This document shows positions 8,420-17,350 of a stretch of 59,642 bases of DNA, one piece after another. The notes beneath the pieces are model-generated. The model had not been told where the DNA came from and made no database searches. It saw nothing but the letters and a program-made list of their open reading frames with translations. Numbering within the stretch: position 1 is the first letter of the stretch; the number at the start of each line of letters is the position of its first letter. Where the stretch lies: the NCBI GenBank assembly GCA_021787985.1, contig JAJYLG010000011.1, positions 1 to 59,642 of the forward strand. Reading direction: 5' to 3'. Source of the DNA: Chloroflexota bacterium (GTDB lineage: Bacteria > Chloroflexota > Dehalococcoidia > DSGV01). Both the position numbers and the translations under genes were made by a program.

Positions 8420-9037
8420 TCATGCCTCTTCGGAAGGGTCCGGTATGGGCACCAGGTCAGCCGCAGCCGGCGCGGTTGCCGGGGCGCGGTCGGCGAGGAT
8501 GCCCCGCACGGTGCCCACCAGCGCGAAGGCGATGGTTAGCCAGACCGCCACCACGATGACGGCCACGGCATAGGGCAGGCCGCTGCTGAAATCGGCCAGG
8601 GGGGAGCGAGCATCGCGATGCGGGGCGAGCGCCACGGCTGAAACGAAACTGCCGGCGCCTTGGGAGGCAGCGAACGCTGCCGTGCCCGCGAACTTGACGG
8701 TGACCTCGTGCCGCCCTTGCCATGACGGCAGGTAGGAGATCTGCGCGCGGCCCTGGCCGTCGGTCGTGGCGCGGCCGATGGACAACTGGCGCGGGCCGAA
8801 GAAGTCAGCGGCGATGGAGAAGTCCAGCGGCACGCTGTTCACGCCCCTACCGTCCGCCGCCACGATCCGCGCCTCGATCACGTACGGCTGGCCGTCAGCC
8901 TGAGGCGGGTCGGCCCCGACCTGGATGCGTGTCGGCGTGGGGCCGGCGGCGACGGCCGCCTGAGCGGCGAGCGCGGAGAGTGCGAGGGCGGCGGCGAGGG
9001 CGACCGTCCATCCCCAGCGGCGGGCGAGGTCGAACAT
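8420..9037 (-). CDS. Exported Ig-like domain protein with C-terminal membrane anchor
   Basis: 205 aa. An N-terminal signal sequence (LAAALALSALAAQAAVA) is followed by a ~110-residue beta-rich domain, containing YVIEARIVAADGRGV and GRATTDGQGRAQISYLP, a bacterial Ig-like (Big) pattern. One transmembrane helix near the C-terminus (VAVIVVAVWLTIAFALVGTV) and a short cytoplasmic tail follow. It begins 15 bp after the NrfD-like gene ends and is clearly in the same transcription unit. Probably an extracytoplasmic accessory subunit of the membrane redox complex. Not a known named family to my reading. Confidence 0.65.
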   Translation of the reverse strand: MFDLARRWGWTVALAAALALSALAAQAAVAAGPTPTRIQVGADPPQADGQPYVIEARIVAADGRGVNSVPLDFSIAADFFGPRQLSIGRATTDGQGRAQISYLPSWQGRHEVTVKFAGTAAFAASQGAGSFVSAVALAPHRDARSPLADFSSGLPYAVAVIVVAVWLTIAFALVGTVRGILADRAPATAPAAADLVPIPDPSEEA

Positions 9038-9052
9038 CGCGTGGCCTCCTCT

Positions 9053-10396
9053 TCAGCCGGCCGGTTGCCGGCGGGGCAGCACCGCTGCGCCGGGCTCGCG
9101 GCTCGATTCGCTTTCTACCTCCTCCATCTCGTGCACCGACATGACCGGCACGAAGTGGAAGAAGAGCATGAGCATGAGCGGGATGGCGGCGGCGGTGCCG
9201 ATCGTGATGCTGATCTCTACCCAAGAGGGGTGATAGACGCCCCAGTCCCAAGGCATGAGCGGCTCCGCCATGCCCGGGACGACGATCAGGAAGCGTTTCA
9301 GCCACATCCCGGCGACCACCAGCAGGGCGGCGAGAACGGCGCGTCCCTCGACGTAACGCCCGGGCGCCGCGACCAGCAGGATCGGGACGATCAGGCCTCC
9401 GATGGTGAACGCCCAGAAGAGCGGGGCGTAGCTCCCGGTGAAGAGCGCGGCGATCAAGGGTCCGGACGACTGGTCCGCGACGTAGCCGTCGGTCAGGTAC
9501 TCGCTGATCATGAAGTACGTATAGGCGAGGGCCAGCGCCAGGAGCAGGTAGCCGAGATAGCGGTACTGCTTCGGGCCCACGTAGTCGCCCAGCCCGTAGC
9601 CGCGGCTGAACGCGGCGATGACCAGGATGACCGCGCCGACGCCCGAGAGCATGGCGCCGAGGACGAAGTAGGGCGCAAAGATGGTGCTGTGCCAGCCGCC
9701 ACGCACGGTGACGGCGAAAAGCCACGCCAGCACGGAGTGGACGGAGACCGCCAGCGGGATGATCAGCACCGCCATGATTCCCACGCCGAGCGCGAGCGCT
9801 TGGCGCTGGTGGTCGCTCCCGGTCCAACCCAGCGATCCCACGCGGTACAGCCGGCCGACCAGCCCGCGCGTTCCCGCGCCCAGCCGGTCGCGCATGAGCG
9901 CCAGGTCGGGGACGAGCGGGAGGTACAGAAAGACCAGGCTCGCCACCAGGTAGGTGCCCACGGCCACCAGGTCCCACAAGACCGGCGAGCCGGCGTGTGG
10001 GTGGAGCAGCAGGTTGAGCATGCGGTCCGGGCGGCCCAGGTCGATCAATGGGTAGGCGGCACCCACCAGCAACGCGGCGACGGCGGTGGCCTCGGCAAGC
10101 CGGGTGATCGGTGCGCGCCAACGCGCGTGCGTCAGCCGGAGTATGGCGGAGGTCATCGCGCCGCCATAGCTGATACCGATGAAGAAGACGCAGTTGAGGA
10201 TGTAGAAGCCCCAGGACACCTTCTGGTTCAGGCCGGTAACACCCAGACCGTGTCGGAGCTGGTACGAGTAGGCATACAGCCCCCATGCGACCAACGCGGC
10301 AAGGGCCACCACGATGCTCCAGTAGCGCCAGCCGCCGCGCCCCACGGGGCGAAGCGCCGCGCGTACCATCTGCTCACGGTCGGAGCGATCCGGCAC
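9053..10396 (-). CDS. NrfD/PsrC-type quinone-interacting membrane subunit
   Basis: 447 aa with about ten hydrophobic segments. The N-terminal part contains SWGFYILNCVFFIGISYGGA, and the later text IDLGRPDRMLNLLLHP matches the PLIDLGRP signature of NrfD/PsrC/DmsC-like anchors. These proteins exchange electrons between periplasmic Fe-S subunits and menaquinone, without haem. The gene follows the four-cluster Fe-S protein by 10 bp, the normal order of Fe-S then NrfD in complex iron-sulfur molybdoenzymes and in alternative complex III. No molybdopterin or cytochrome subunit is present. The direction of electron flow is unknown. Confidence 0.87.
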   Translation of the reverse strand: MPDRSDREQMVRAALRPVGRGGWRYWSIVVALAALVAWGLYAYSYQLRHGLGVTGLNQKVSWGFYILNCVFFIGISYGGAMTSAILRLTHARWRAPITRLAEATAVAALLVGAAYPLIDLGRPDRMLNLLLHPHAGSPVLWDLVAVGTYLVASLVFLYLPLVPDLALMRDRLGAGTRGLVGRLYRVGSLGWTGSDHQRQALALGVGIMAVLIIPLAVSVHSVLAWLFAVTVRGGWHSTIFAPYFVLGAMLSGVGAVILVIAAFSRGYGLGDYVGPKQYRYLGYLLLALALAYTYFMISEYLTDGYVADQSSGPLIAALFTGSYAPLFWAFTIGGLIVPILLVAAPGRYVEGRAVLAALLVVAGMWLKRFLIVVPGMAEPLMPWDWGVYHPSWVEISITIGTAAAIPLMLMLFFHFVPVMSVHEMEEVESESSREPGAAVLPRRQPAG

Positions 10397-10406
10397 GTCG
10401 TTCCTC

Positions 10407-11237
10407 CTAGTACTCCAGGTCCTGCCCGTGGCCAGCGATGTAGTAGACCCGCGGGCTGGTGCCGAGCTCCTCCTTGTAGCGGAACCCGTCGTTCTCGCGG
10501 ACGAACGGCATCAGCCGCACGGTCTCGCCGGGCCCGTTCACCGCGATGTCTTGGTCGAGGTCGCCGACGTAGAGCGCGCCCATCGTGCAGGCTTCGACAC
10601 ACGCCGGCAGGCGGGGATTACCGGACTCCGTCCGGTGGACGCAGAACATGCATTTGCCGACCGTGCCCTTCTGCTGCGGGACCGGGAACTCGGGCGTCGC
10701 CTTTCCGAACGGGTTGTTGTAGGCGGGTGGATCGTCGTAGTTGAAGTAGCGCGCCCCGTACGGGCACGCCGCCATGCACATGCGGCAGCCGATGCAACGG
10801 CCCTGGTCCACGAGGATCACGCCGTCCGGTTCCTTGAAGGTGGCGCCGACCGGGCAGACGCGCAGGCAGGGAGCGTTCTCGCACTGCATGCAGGGTCGCG
10901 GCATGTAGGACTCGCGCCCTGTCTCGTCCTGCAGCCTGAAGACCTTGATCCACTCGAAGCTCTTGGGCAGGTGGTGCTCCTGCTGGCAGGCGAGCGTGCA
11001 CTTGCCGCAGCCATCGCAGCGCCGTAGATCGATGACGAAGGTCCATTGCCGTTGCGGTTGGGCGGGTGCGGTCGCCGAGGCCGCCGGATCGGCCATGGGG
11101 TGCGCCGCTCGCGGGGTCAGGGTTCCTGCCGCGGCCGCCGCCAGTGCCGCGGCACCCGCCCCGCCAAGGAATCGACGGCGCGAAAGGCGACGCGAGCGAG
11201 GCGCGCCCGACCGTGTTTCCCCGTTTGCCTCGCTCAC
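10407..11237 (-). CDS. Tat-exported 4x[4Fe-4S] ferredoxin subunit (DsrO/HybA-like)
   Basis: 276 aa from GTG 11237 (GGAG at good spacing); an ATG at 11252 is the alternative. Twin-arginine signal SRRRFLGGAGAAALA places it outside the membrane. Four cysteine groups follow: CDGCGKCTLAC, CMQCENAPCLRVCP, CIGCRMCMAACP and CMFC...CVEAC, the pattern of DMSO-reductase-family electron-transfer subunits that carry four [4Fe-4S] clusters. It should pass electrons between an exported oxidoreductase and the NrfD-like quinone subunit encoded next. It is divergent from the NarL-type regulator gene, which may control it. Confidence 0.88.
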   Translation of the reverse strand: MSEANGETRSGAPRSRRLSRRRFLGGAGAAALAAAAAGTLTPRAAHPMADPAASATAPAQPQRQWTFVIDLRRCDGCGKCTLACQQEHHLPKSFEWIKVFRLQDETGRESYMPRPCMQCENAPCLRVCPVGATFKEPDGVILVDQGRCIGCRMCMAACPYGARYFNYDDPPAYNNPFGKATPEFPVPQQKGTVGKCMFCVHRTESGNPRLPACVEACTMGALYVGDLDQDIAVNGPGETVRLMPFVRENDGFRYKEELGTSPRVYYIAGHGQDLEY

Positions 11238-11405
11238 CGCGGCAACTCCCATCCCATCTACAAGAGATCGTCCGCGCGTGAAGGGCCGGCGGCATCCGGG
11301 TAACTGCGCGAAGGGGGCGCGAGAACCCGCGCGGTGTACGCAAGTAATTCCTCGCATGGCATGCGACTATGGGATCGAGTAGAGTGGCGGCGGCGGAGGC
11401 TTCGC

Positions 11406-12062
11406 ATGTCGCCGCATCCAGTCCGCGTGGTGATCGCCGAGGACCACGCTGTCGTGCGTGAGGGGACGCGCGAGATCCTCGAACGTGATCCCGGCCTGCA
11501 GGTGGTCGGTGAGGCAGAGGACGGTGCCCAGGCGGTCGAGCTAGCGGCGCGGCTCAAGCCCGACGTGCTGGTGCTGGACCTCCGCCTGCCGGTCCTCAGT
11601 GGTATCGACGCTGCGCGGCAGATCCGAACCGTATCTCCCGAGACGAAGATCCTGGTGCTGAGCGCGTACGACGACGACGACTTCGTCCACGCCGCCATGA
11701 AGGCCGGCGCGGCCGGCTATCTGCTGAAGACCGCCCACGGCAGTGAGGTGGTCAACGCGGTGCACGCCCTGGTCGAGGGCGAGGTCGTGCTCCATTCGCG
11801 CGTCGCGGCGAAACTGGTGCGGGCCTCGGAGAACGACGCGTACGTCGGGCGCAGCGCGGGCGTGACGCTCACGGAGCGCGAGATGGAGATCCTGCGGCTG
11901 GTCGCGCGCGGGCTGCGCAACAAGGAGGTCGGGCATGAGCTGGGCCTCAGCACGCGCACCATCGAGGGGCACTTCACGCACATCCTCGCCAAGCTCGGCG
12001 TCTCGTCGCGGACCGAGGCGATCGTCTACGGCGCGTCGCGAGGCTGGTACTCGTTTGGCTAG
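11406..12062 (+). CDS. NarL/LuxR-family response regulator
   Basis: 218 aa; ATG 11406 follows GGAGG, so the longer open frame was trimmed. Receiver domain with acidic pair Glu12-Asp13, phospho-acceptor Asp58 (VLVLDLRLP) and the GYLLKT lysine. The C-terminal LuxR-type helix-turn-helix is recognisable by LTEREMEILRLVARGL and LSTRTIEGHFTHILAKL. A histidine kinase follows with overlap or near overlap. The divergent position next to the Fe-S/NrfD operon makes that operon the most likely target (inference). NarL-type regulators commonly govern respiratory genes. Confidence 0.9.
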   Translation: MSPHPVRVVIAEDHAVVREGTREILERDPGLQVVGEAEDGAQAVELAARLKPDVLVLDLRLPVLSGIDAARQIRTVSPETKILVLSAYDDDDFVHAAMKAGAAGYLLKTAHGSEVVNAVHALVEGEVVLHSRVAAKLVRASENDAYVGRSAGVTLTEREMEILRLVARGLRNKEVGHELGLSTRTIEGHFTHILAKLGVSSRTEAIVYGASRGWYSFG

Positions 12063-12126
12063 GGCGCCGGCGCGCGCGGCGCGCACCACGGCCGGTACCC
12101 GGCCCGCGGCGGAAGAGAAGGCACCG

Positions 12127-13602
12127 GTGGCCTCGGCGCTGGCGGAGCCGCGCGCCGGCGCGCACGGGCTGGCCGGCCGGGAGCCGGACCCCCGCGCGGA
12201 GGCCGGGTCGTTCGCGTCCCGTTTTCGAGCGCGGCTGCACGATCGGCGGTTCTGGGTCATCCAGGCGATGGTCGCGGCCGTGACGGTTGGTCACTCGATG
12301 CTCGAAGTCTTCGAGGTCACCACCGGCCGCGAGCTCGGGGCGATCTACTTCATCCCGGCGTCGCTCTACTTCTTTCCCGTCGTCTATGCCAGCCTGCACT
12401 TCGGCGAAGAGGGCGCCATCCCGACGGCGCTGTGGAGCGCCTGCCTCGCGATCCCGAACATCGTCGTCTGGCATAGCGGGCTGGCGCGGATCGGCGAGGC
12501 GTTCCAGATGGTCACCATGGTGCTGCTGGCGATCATCATTGCCGGCCGGGTGGACCGCGAGGTGATCGCCCGCCGCCGTGCGGAGCTGCAGGAGCGTGCG
12601 AGGCGCCTCTCCGAGATCAAGTACCGGAACCTTTTCGGCAGCGCCGGCGAGCCGATCCTGGTCTTCTCCGAGGACGGGCGTGTTCACGAGATGAACGCCG
12701 CTGCCGCCACACTCGCCGGTGTCGCCGCCACCCGGATGGCGGGGAGCACGCTTGCCAGGCTCTTCGGTCCGGCGGCGACGACGGCGTTGCTCGCCTCCGC
12801 GCGCAGACCCGGGCCGAGCGGAGCGGAGTTCGAGCTGCGGCGCGAGGACGGCTCGGACGTGTGGATCGAGCCGGTGAGCGCGGCGCTCCCGGGCGAGGGC
12901 GGCGAACGGCTCTTCCAGGCATTGCTGCGGGACGTGACCGAGCGGCACGGGCTGCGGTCCTATACGCACGAGATCATGCGAGCGCAGGAGCGCGAGCGAC
13001 AGCGCATCGCTCAGGAGCTGCACGACGTCGGCATCCAATCGCTCGTGCTGCTCTGCCGGCGGCTCGACACGGCGGCGGAGGCGGCCGGGCCGGAGCTGAC
13101 GGAGCCGGCGGCGCGGGCACTGGTCTTGGCGCGACGGGGCGCGGAGGAGCTGGCAGATGATCTGCGGCGCTTCAGCCGCGGCCTGCGACCCATCATCCTC
13201 GACGACCTCGGGCTCGTGCCGGCCATCAGGCGGCTGGTCGAGGAGCTGGCGCAGCACTCACCGGCGTGCGGTCGGCTGGTCGTGACGGGCGAGCAGCGGC
13301 GGCTGCCCGTTGAGGCGGAGCTGGCGCTGTTCCGCATCGCGCAGGAGGCGCTGCGGAACGCGGAGCGCCACGCCGGGGCGTGCCGCGTCGCGGTGCGGCT
13401 CGCCTATCGCACGGCGGAGGTGCGCTTCACCGTCGCCGACGACGGGTGCGGTTTTGATGTGCCGTCGTTGGGCGCGCTGGCGGGGGGCGGGCGGCTGGGC
13501 TTGCTGGGAATGCGGGAGCGGGCGCGGCTACTCGGGGGAACGTGCGAGATCCGGTCTGGGCCGGGGCACGGCACGCGGGTGGCGGTCGCGCTGCCAGCGT
13601 GA
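12127..13602 (+). CDS. Membrane PAS sensor histidine kinase, NarX/DesK type
   Basis: 491 aa from GTG 12127 (GGAAGAGAAGG upstream). A TTG at 12055 that overlaps the regulator stop is the alternative start. The N-terminal region has about three to four membrane segments (IYFIPASLYFFPVVYASL). A PAS domain follows (YRNLFGSAGEPILVFSEDGRV), then a HisKA_3 dimerisation helix with phospho-acceptor His299 in QELHDVGIQS. The ATPase domain carries the N box ALRNAERHA, DDGCGF and GLLGMRER. Partner of the preceding response regulator. The signal is unknown. Confidence 0.88.
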   Translation: MASALAEPRAGAHGLAGREPDPRAEAGSFASRFRARLHDRRFWVIQAMVAAVTVGHSMLEVFEVTTGRELGAIYFIPASLYFFPVVYASLHFGEEGAIPTALWSACLAIPNIVVWHSGLARIGEAFQMVTMVLLAIIIAGRVDREVIARRRAELQERARRLSEIKYRNLFGSAGEPILVFSEDGRVHEMNAAAATLAGVAATRMAGSTLARLFGPAATTALLASARRPGPSGAEFELRREDGSDVWIEPVSAALPGEGGERLFQALLRDVTERHGLRSYTHEIMRAQERERQRIAQELHDVGIQSLVLLCRRLDTAAEAAGPELTEPAARALVLARRGAEELADDLRRFSRGLRPIILDDLGLVPAIRRLVEELAQHSPACGRLVVTGEQRRLPVEAELALFRIAQEALRNAERHAGACRVAVRLAYRTAEVRFTVADDGCGFDVPSLGALAGGGRLGLLGMRERARLLGGTCEIRSGPGHGTRVAVALPA

Positions 13603-13608
13603 CGGACG

Positions 13609-13766
13609 ACGGAAAACGCGGAGGTAGCAGAGACCGCAGAAACCTTGGCTGTTCGTGTTCCGACCTCGTCGCCCTCCGCGATCTCCGCTCGCTCTGCGCT
13701 CTCCGCGATCCCCGTCCCCCACCGCCCACGGCCCATCCCCAGTGGCCCGGGCTTCCGCCTGTGGCG
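13609..13766. repeat. Family C degenerate repeat followed by a family A palindrome
   Basis: 13609-13730 is rich in GCGGAG/GCAGAG words and their complements, for example GCAGAGACCGCAGAAACC and CTCCGCTCGCTCTGCGCTCT. It is the inverse counterpart of the repeat at 3566-3690. It is followed at 13743-13763 by a family A-like palindrome (GCCCGGGCTTCCGCCTGTGG). The gap between the kinase and the VOC gene holds no gene. Confidence 0.5.
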
Positions 13767-13889
13767 GTCACGCCGCAATCGCTCCTGACAGAACGGTGTC
13801 AGCATGCCCCCCGTACGATAGGCTCGCACCGGCGGCCGAGGCGCCCGGTCGTGGGTGCGCCACCCATCCCGCAGGGAGGAGCAGAACCC

Positions 13890-14252
13890 GTGAAGGTCAA
13901 TAGTTTCGTCATCAATATCAACAGCGAGCAGCCCGACCGGCTGCGCGCGTTCTACGCCGATGTGGTCGGGTTGCCGCGCAACCCCGACATGGGTGAGCAC
14001 GCGTTCATGGCCGGGAACACGCCGTTCCTCATCGACGGGCACAGCGAGGTGCACGGGCAGGCGAAGGAGCCGCAGCGCGTTCTTGTCGATTTCTTCGTCG
14101 ACGACCTGGCCGCGGAGCAGAAGCGGCTGGAAGGCCAGGGCGTGAAGTTCATCCGGACGGCCGGCCGCGAGTTCTGGGGCGGCGTCATCTCGACATTCGT
14201 CGATCCCGACGGCAACTACTGCCAGCTCATCGAGTTCAAGCAACCGCAGTGA
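13890..14252 (+). CDS. VOC-fold (glyoxalase/dioxygenase-like) protein
   Basis: 120 aa, GTG start behind GGGAGGA. Single VOC domain with the two paired beta-alpha-beta-beta-beta modules: VININSEQPDRLRAFYADVVGLP at the N-terminus (VOC start) and ISTFVDPDGNYCQLIEF at the C-terminus, where the final Glu is a usual metal ligand. The family includes glyoxalase I, extradiol dioxygenases and resistance proteins, so the reaction cannot be named. It precedes, by 27 bp, a WYL-type regulator that probably belongs to the same unit. Confidence 0.82.
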   Translation: MKVNSFVININSEQPDRLRAFYADVVGLPRNPDMGEHAFMAGNTPFLIDGHSEVHGQAKEPQRVLVDFFVDDLAAEQKRLEGQGVKFIRTAGREFWGGVISTFVDPDGNYCQLIEFKQPQ

Positions 14253-14279
14253 TGCGGCGCACGACAGCGTGAGGTGCGG

Positions 14280-14966
14280 ATGCGCCGGGCCGACCGTCTC
14301 TTCCAGATCATCCAGCTCCTGCGCCGCCGCAGCGTGGCCACCGCGGCGTGGCTGGCGCAAGAGCTGGAGGTCTCCGAGCGCACGGTCTACCGCGACATCC
14401 GCGACCTCACGCTGTCCGGCGTTCCGATCGAGGGCGAGGCGGGCGTTGGCTACATGCTGCGCCGGGGCTTCGATCTGCCCCCGCTCATGTTCACTGACGC
14501 CGAGATCGAGGCGATGGTGCTCGGCGCGCGCGTCGTCAAGAGCTGGAGCGACCCCGCGTTGGCGAAAGCGGCGGAAGAGGCGCTGGCGCGCGTCGAGGCC
14601 GTCCTGCCCGACCGCCTGCGCGCGCGGCTGACGGCCACGCCGCTCTTCGCGCCGGGCTTCCACGTGCCGGTGGCGCTGCTCGGCGCGCTGGCGACGCTGC
14701 GCACCGCGATCGACGAGCGGCGCAAGGCGTGTCTCGCCTACACGAGCGCGACGGGCGAGGAGACCGAGCGGACGGTGCGCCCGCTGGCGCTGTTCTTCTG
14801 GGGGACTACTTGGTCGCTGACGGCGTGGTGCGAGCTACGCGACGACTTTCGGAGCTTCCGTCTCGACCGCATGAGGTCGCTGACGATACCGGGCGAGCGG
14901 TTTACCGACGAGCGCGGCCGGACGATCGACGACTTCTTCGCGCGCATGGCGCGTCGCGAGGACTGA
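14280..14966 (+). CDS. YafY-type HTH-WYL transcriptional regulator
   Basis: 228 aa. The ATG at 14280 is preferred (GAGG 5 nt upstream); a GTG two codons earlier is possible. An N-terminal DeoR-like helix-turn-helix (LAQELEVSERTVYRDIRDL) is followed by a WYL domain with RTVRPLALFFWGTTWSLTAWCE, in which the usual WYL triad is replaced by W-S-L. WYL domains bind oligonucleotides or other ligands to control DNA binding. These regulators often act on a neighbouring gene, here the VOC protein. Confidence 0.85.
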   Translation: MRRADRLFQIIQLLRRRSVATAAWLAQELEVSERTVYRDIRDLTLSGVPIEGEAGVGYMLRRGFDLPPLMFTDAEIEAMVLGARVVKSWSDPALAKAAEEALARVEAVLPDRLRARLTATPLFAPGFHVPVALLGALATLRTAIDERRKACLAYTSATGEETERTVRPLALFFWGTTWSLTAWCELRDDFRSFRLDRMRSLTIPGERFTDERGRTIDDFFARMARRED

Positions 14967-15084
14967 CCAATCAGCGCGCGGCGGGCCGCGGAACCGCCGC
15001 TTCTGGCCGGATGGCCGCGGTGGCGCAGCGCCTCAACGTGCGCGTCTCTCCGCGCGCTCGGCGATCCCCGCGCCGCGGCGCCTC

Positions 15085-16263
15085 TCAGTCGCGCGGGAGG
15101 CCGAGGCCGCGCTGCGCGATGATGTTGCGCTGGATCTCGTTCGTGCCGCTGTAGATCGTCGGCGCGACGTTGACCAGGTGGCCGATCTCGATGACGCCGT
15201 GCAGCGGAGCATACCTGCTGCGCGGCTCGAGGCCGCCGTACAGCCCCAGGATGCCGATGCCGAAGTTATGCAGGCGCTGGTTGAGCTCGGTGGCGAATAC
15301 CTTGGCCTGCGACGCCTCGCGGTTGGGGATCTGCCCGCGCTGCTGCATCGAGGCGATCGAGTAGCCGAACCATCGCCCGACCTCGAACTCGAGCGTCAGC
15401 TCGGCGAGCTTGTAGCGCACCTGCGGCTGGCCGGCCAGCGGCTTGCCGTTCACGCGCCGCTCCTTGGCGTACACGGTCAGGTCGTCCAGCGTGCGCCGGC
15501 CGGAGGCCACCGCGCCGATGCTCGACCGCTCGAAGTCGAGCAGGGTCATCGCCACGTACCAGCCGCCGTTCTCCGGCCCGACCATGTTGCGCGCGGGCAC
15601 GCGGACGTCCTCGAAGAAGACCTCGTTGAAGTGGTGCTCGCCGGCCATGTTGATGATCGGCCGGACGTTGATCCCGGGCGACTTCATGTCGGCCAGGAAG
15701 AAGCTGATGCCCTTGTGCTTGGGCGCGTCCGGGTTCGTGCGCGTTAGGACGAAGATCCAGTCGGCGACGTGCGCGCCGGTGGTCCAGATCTTCTGGCCGT
15801 TGATGACGTAGTCGTCGCCGTCGCGAACGGCGCGTGTCTGCAGGGAGGCGAGGTCGGAGCCGGCGCCCGGCTCGGAGTAGCCCTGGCACCAGATCACCTC
15901 GGCGCCGGTGATGCGCGGCAAGTACTCGCGCTTCTGCGCGTCGCTGCCGTGGACGATGAGGGTGGGCCCGATCATGCCGATGGCGAAGACGCGCATGCCC
16001 TCGGGGGCGCGGTAGTAGGAAAGCTCCTCGTTGAAGATGAGCTGCTCGACGAAGCTGGCGTCGAGCCCGCCGTACGCCCTGGGCCAGGCGGGCGCCATCC
16101 ACCCGCGCTCGGCCAGCTTCTTGTTGAAGGCTCTCCCCATGTCGATGTCGCCCGGCCCGCCCACGCCGACGTCGCCCTCGTAGTCGGAGGGGAGCGCCTC
16201 GCTCAGGAAGGCGCGGACATCCTGGCGCCACTTCTCCTCGCTCGGTGAAAGACGGAAATCCAT
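15085..16263 (-). CDS. Acyl-CoA dehydrogenase (paralogue 2)
   Basis: 392 aa. Standard three-domain acyl-CoA dehydrogenase beginning MDFRLSPSEEKWRQDVRAFL, with GYSEPGAGSDLASLQT, VINGQKIWTTGA and the C-terminal SGTNEIQRNIIAQRGLGLP. FAD-dependent alpha,beta-dehydrogenation with ETF as acceptor is expected. It diverges from the TauE-like gene, and the 178-bp gap is the likely promoter region for both. It is a close relative of the proteins at 4.8, 37.6 and 54.3 kb, all on the minus strand. Specificity unknown. Confidence 0.93.
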   Translation of the reverse strand: MDFRLSPSEEKWRQDVRAFLSEALPSDYEGDVGVGGPGDIDMGRAFNKKLAERGWMAPAWPRAYGGLDASFVEQLIFNEELSYYRAPEGMRVFAIGMIGPTLIVHGSDAQKREYLPRITGAEVIWCQGYSEPGAGSDLASLQTRAVRDGDDYVINGQKIWTTGAHVADWIFVLTRTNPDAPKHKGISFFLADMKSPGINVRPIINMAGEHHFNEVFFEDVRVPARNMVGPENGGWYVAMTLLDFERSSIGAVASGRRTLDDLTVYAKERRVNGKPLAGQPQVRYKLAELTLEFEVGRWFGYSIASMQQRGQIPNREASQAKVFATELNQRLHNFGIGILGLYGGLEPRSRYAPLHGVIEIGHLVNVAPTIYSGTNEIQRNIIAQRGLGLPRD

Positions 16264-16441
16264 GTCGCGGTCCCTTCTCTCGCGTGCTGCGCAGCGGGAA
16301 TCGGTGCGGCCCCAGGTCGTTACCGCTCCCAGTGTAGCAATGGCCCCGTTGAGGGACAGCGAGCCGCGCGGGTCGGCGGTGCTCTACCCTTGGATCGACG
16401 CGCTGCCGCGGGCGTGCCGCGGCATGCGAGTGGGGGACGAC

Positions 16442-17296
16442 ATGGATCCAGGCGCCCTGGCGTTCATCCTGAAGGTAGCCGTCGCGTCGCTCGCGGGCGG
16501 CGTGATCGGCTCGATGAGCGGCCTCGGCGGCGGGATCGTCATCGTTCCCGTGCTGACGGTTTTCCTGGGCATGTCGATCCAGGACGCGATCGGGGCCAGC
16601 ATCGTCTCGGTCATCGCGACGTCCAGCGGCGCCGGCTCGGTGTACGTCAGGGACCGCATCACCAACATCCGCATCGCCATGTTCCTGGAGATCGCGACGG
16701 CGACGGGGGCGATCGTGGGAGCGGCGGCGCTGGCGCGCTACGTTAGCGCCCAGGCGCTGTCGATCCTGTTTGGCGTCACGCTGCTGCTCTCGCTGATTCC
16801 GATCCTTGCCAAGCTGGGGGAGGAGCTGCCGCAAGGGGTGCGGAACGACCGGCTGGCAGCGGCGCTGCGGCTCAACAGCTCGTACTACGACCAACACCTG
16901 GGCCGAGAGGTCCGCTACGAGGTCACCGGGATTCCGGCGGCGCTGGGATTCATGTTCTCTGCCGGGATCATCTCTGGCCTGCTGGGCATCGGCGCGGGCG
17001 TGCTCAAGGTGCTGGCGCACGAGATCGCCATGAAGGTGCCGTCGAAGGTATCGACCGCGACCAGCAACTTCATGATCGGCGTCACGGCCGCGACCGCCGC
17101 GGGCGTCTACTTGCGGCGGGGGCTGGTGCTGCCGTACGTCGTCGTGCCGGTGGCCGCCAGCGTGCTGCTCGGCGCGTTTGTCGGCACGAAGTTGATGGAG
17201 CACATGTCGAACGCCCGCGTGCGGCAGGTGTTCGCGCTGGCCCTGGCCGTCATCGGGCTCGAGATGCTGCTGCGCGGCCTCGGCGTGCCGCTGTAG
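16442..17296 (+). CDS. TauE/SafE-family membrane permease
   Basis: 284 aa from ATG 16442; no hydrophobic coding precedes it. Eight or so hydrophobic segments, with two homologous halves each starting with a glycine-rich loop: GGVIGSMSGLGGGIVIVPVL and GIISGLLGIGAGVLKV. This is the TauE/SafE pattern of exporters for sulfite, sulfoacetate or other organic anions. The neighbour downstream encodes DUF1634, a frequent partner of this permease group. Substrate not determinable. Confidence 0.87.
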   Translation: MDPGALAFILKVAVASLAGGVIGSMSGLGGGIVIVPVLTVFLGMSIQDAIGASIVSVIATSSGAGSVYVRDRITNIRIAMFLEIATATGAIVGAAALARYVSAQALSILFGVTLLLSLIPILAKLGEELPQGVRNDRLAAALRLNSSYYDQHLGREVRYEVTGIPAALGFMFSAGIISGLLGIGAGVLKVLAHEIAMKVPSKVSTATSNFMIGVTAATAAGVYLRRGLVLPYVVVPVAASVLLGAFVGTKLMEHMSNARVRQVFALALAVIGLEMLLRGLGVPL

Positions 17297-17350
17297 CGGG
17301 CACGGGCAACGGGGCCGAATAGCGGCGCAGGCAGGCGGGGAGGCGGAACA

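Noticed and set aside
15266-17203. Minus-strand open frame of 645 codons across the acyl-CoA dehydrogenase and TauE genes
   Set aside because: Low-complexity Arg/Asp/His-rich text in the shadow frame of real genes on either strand.
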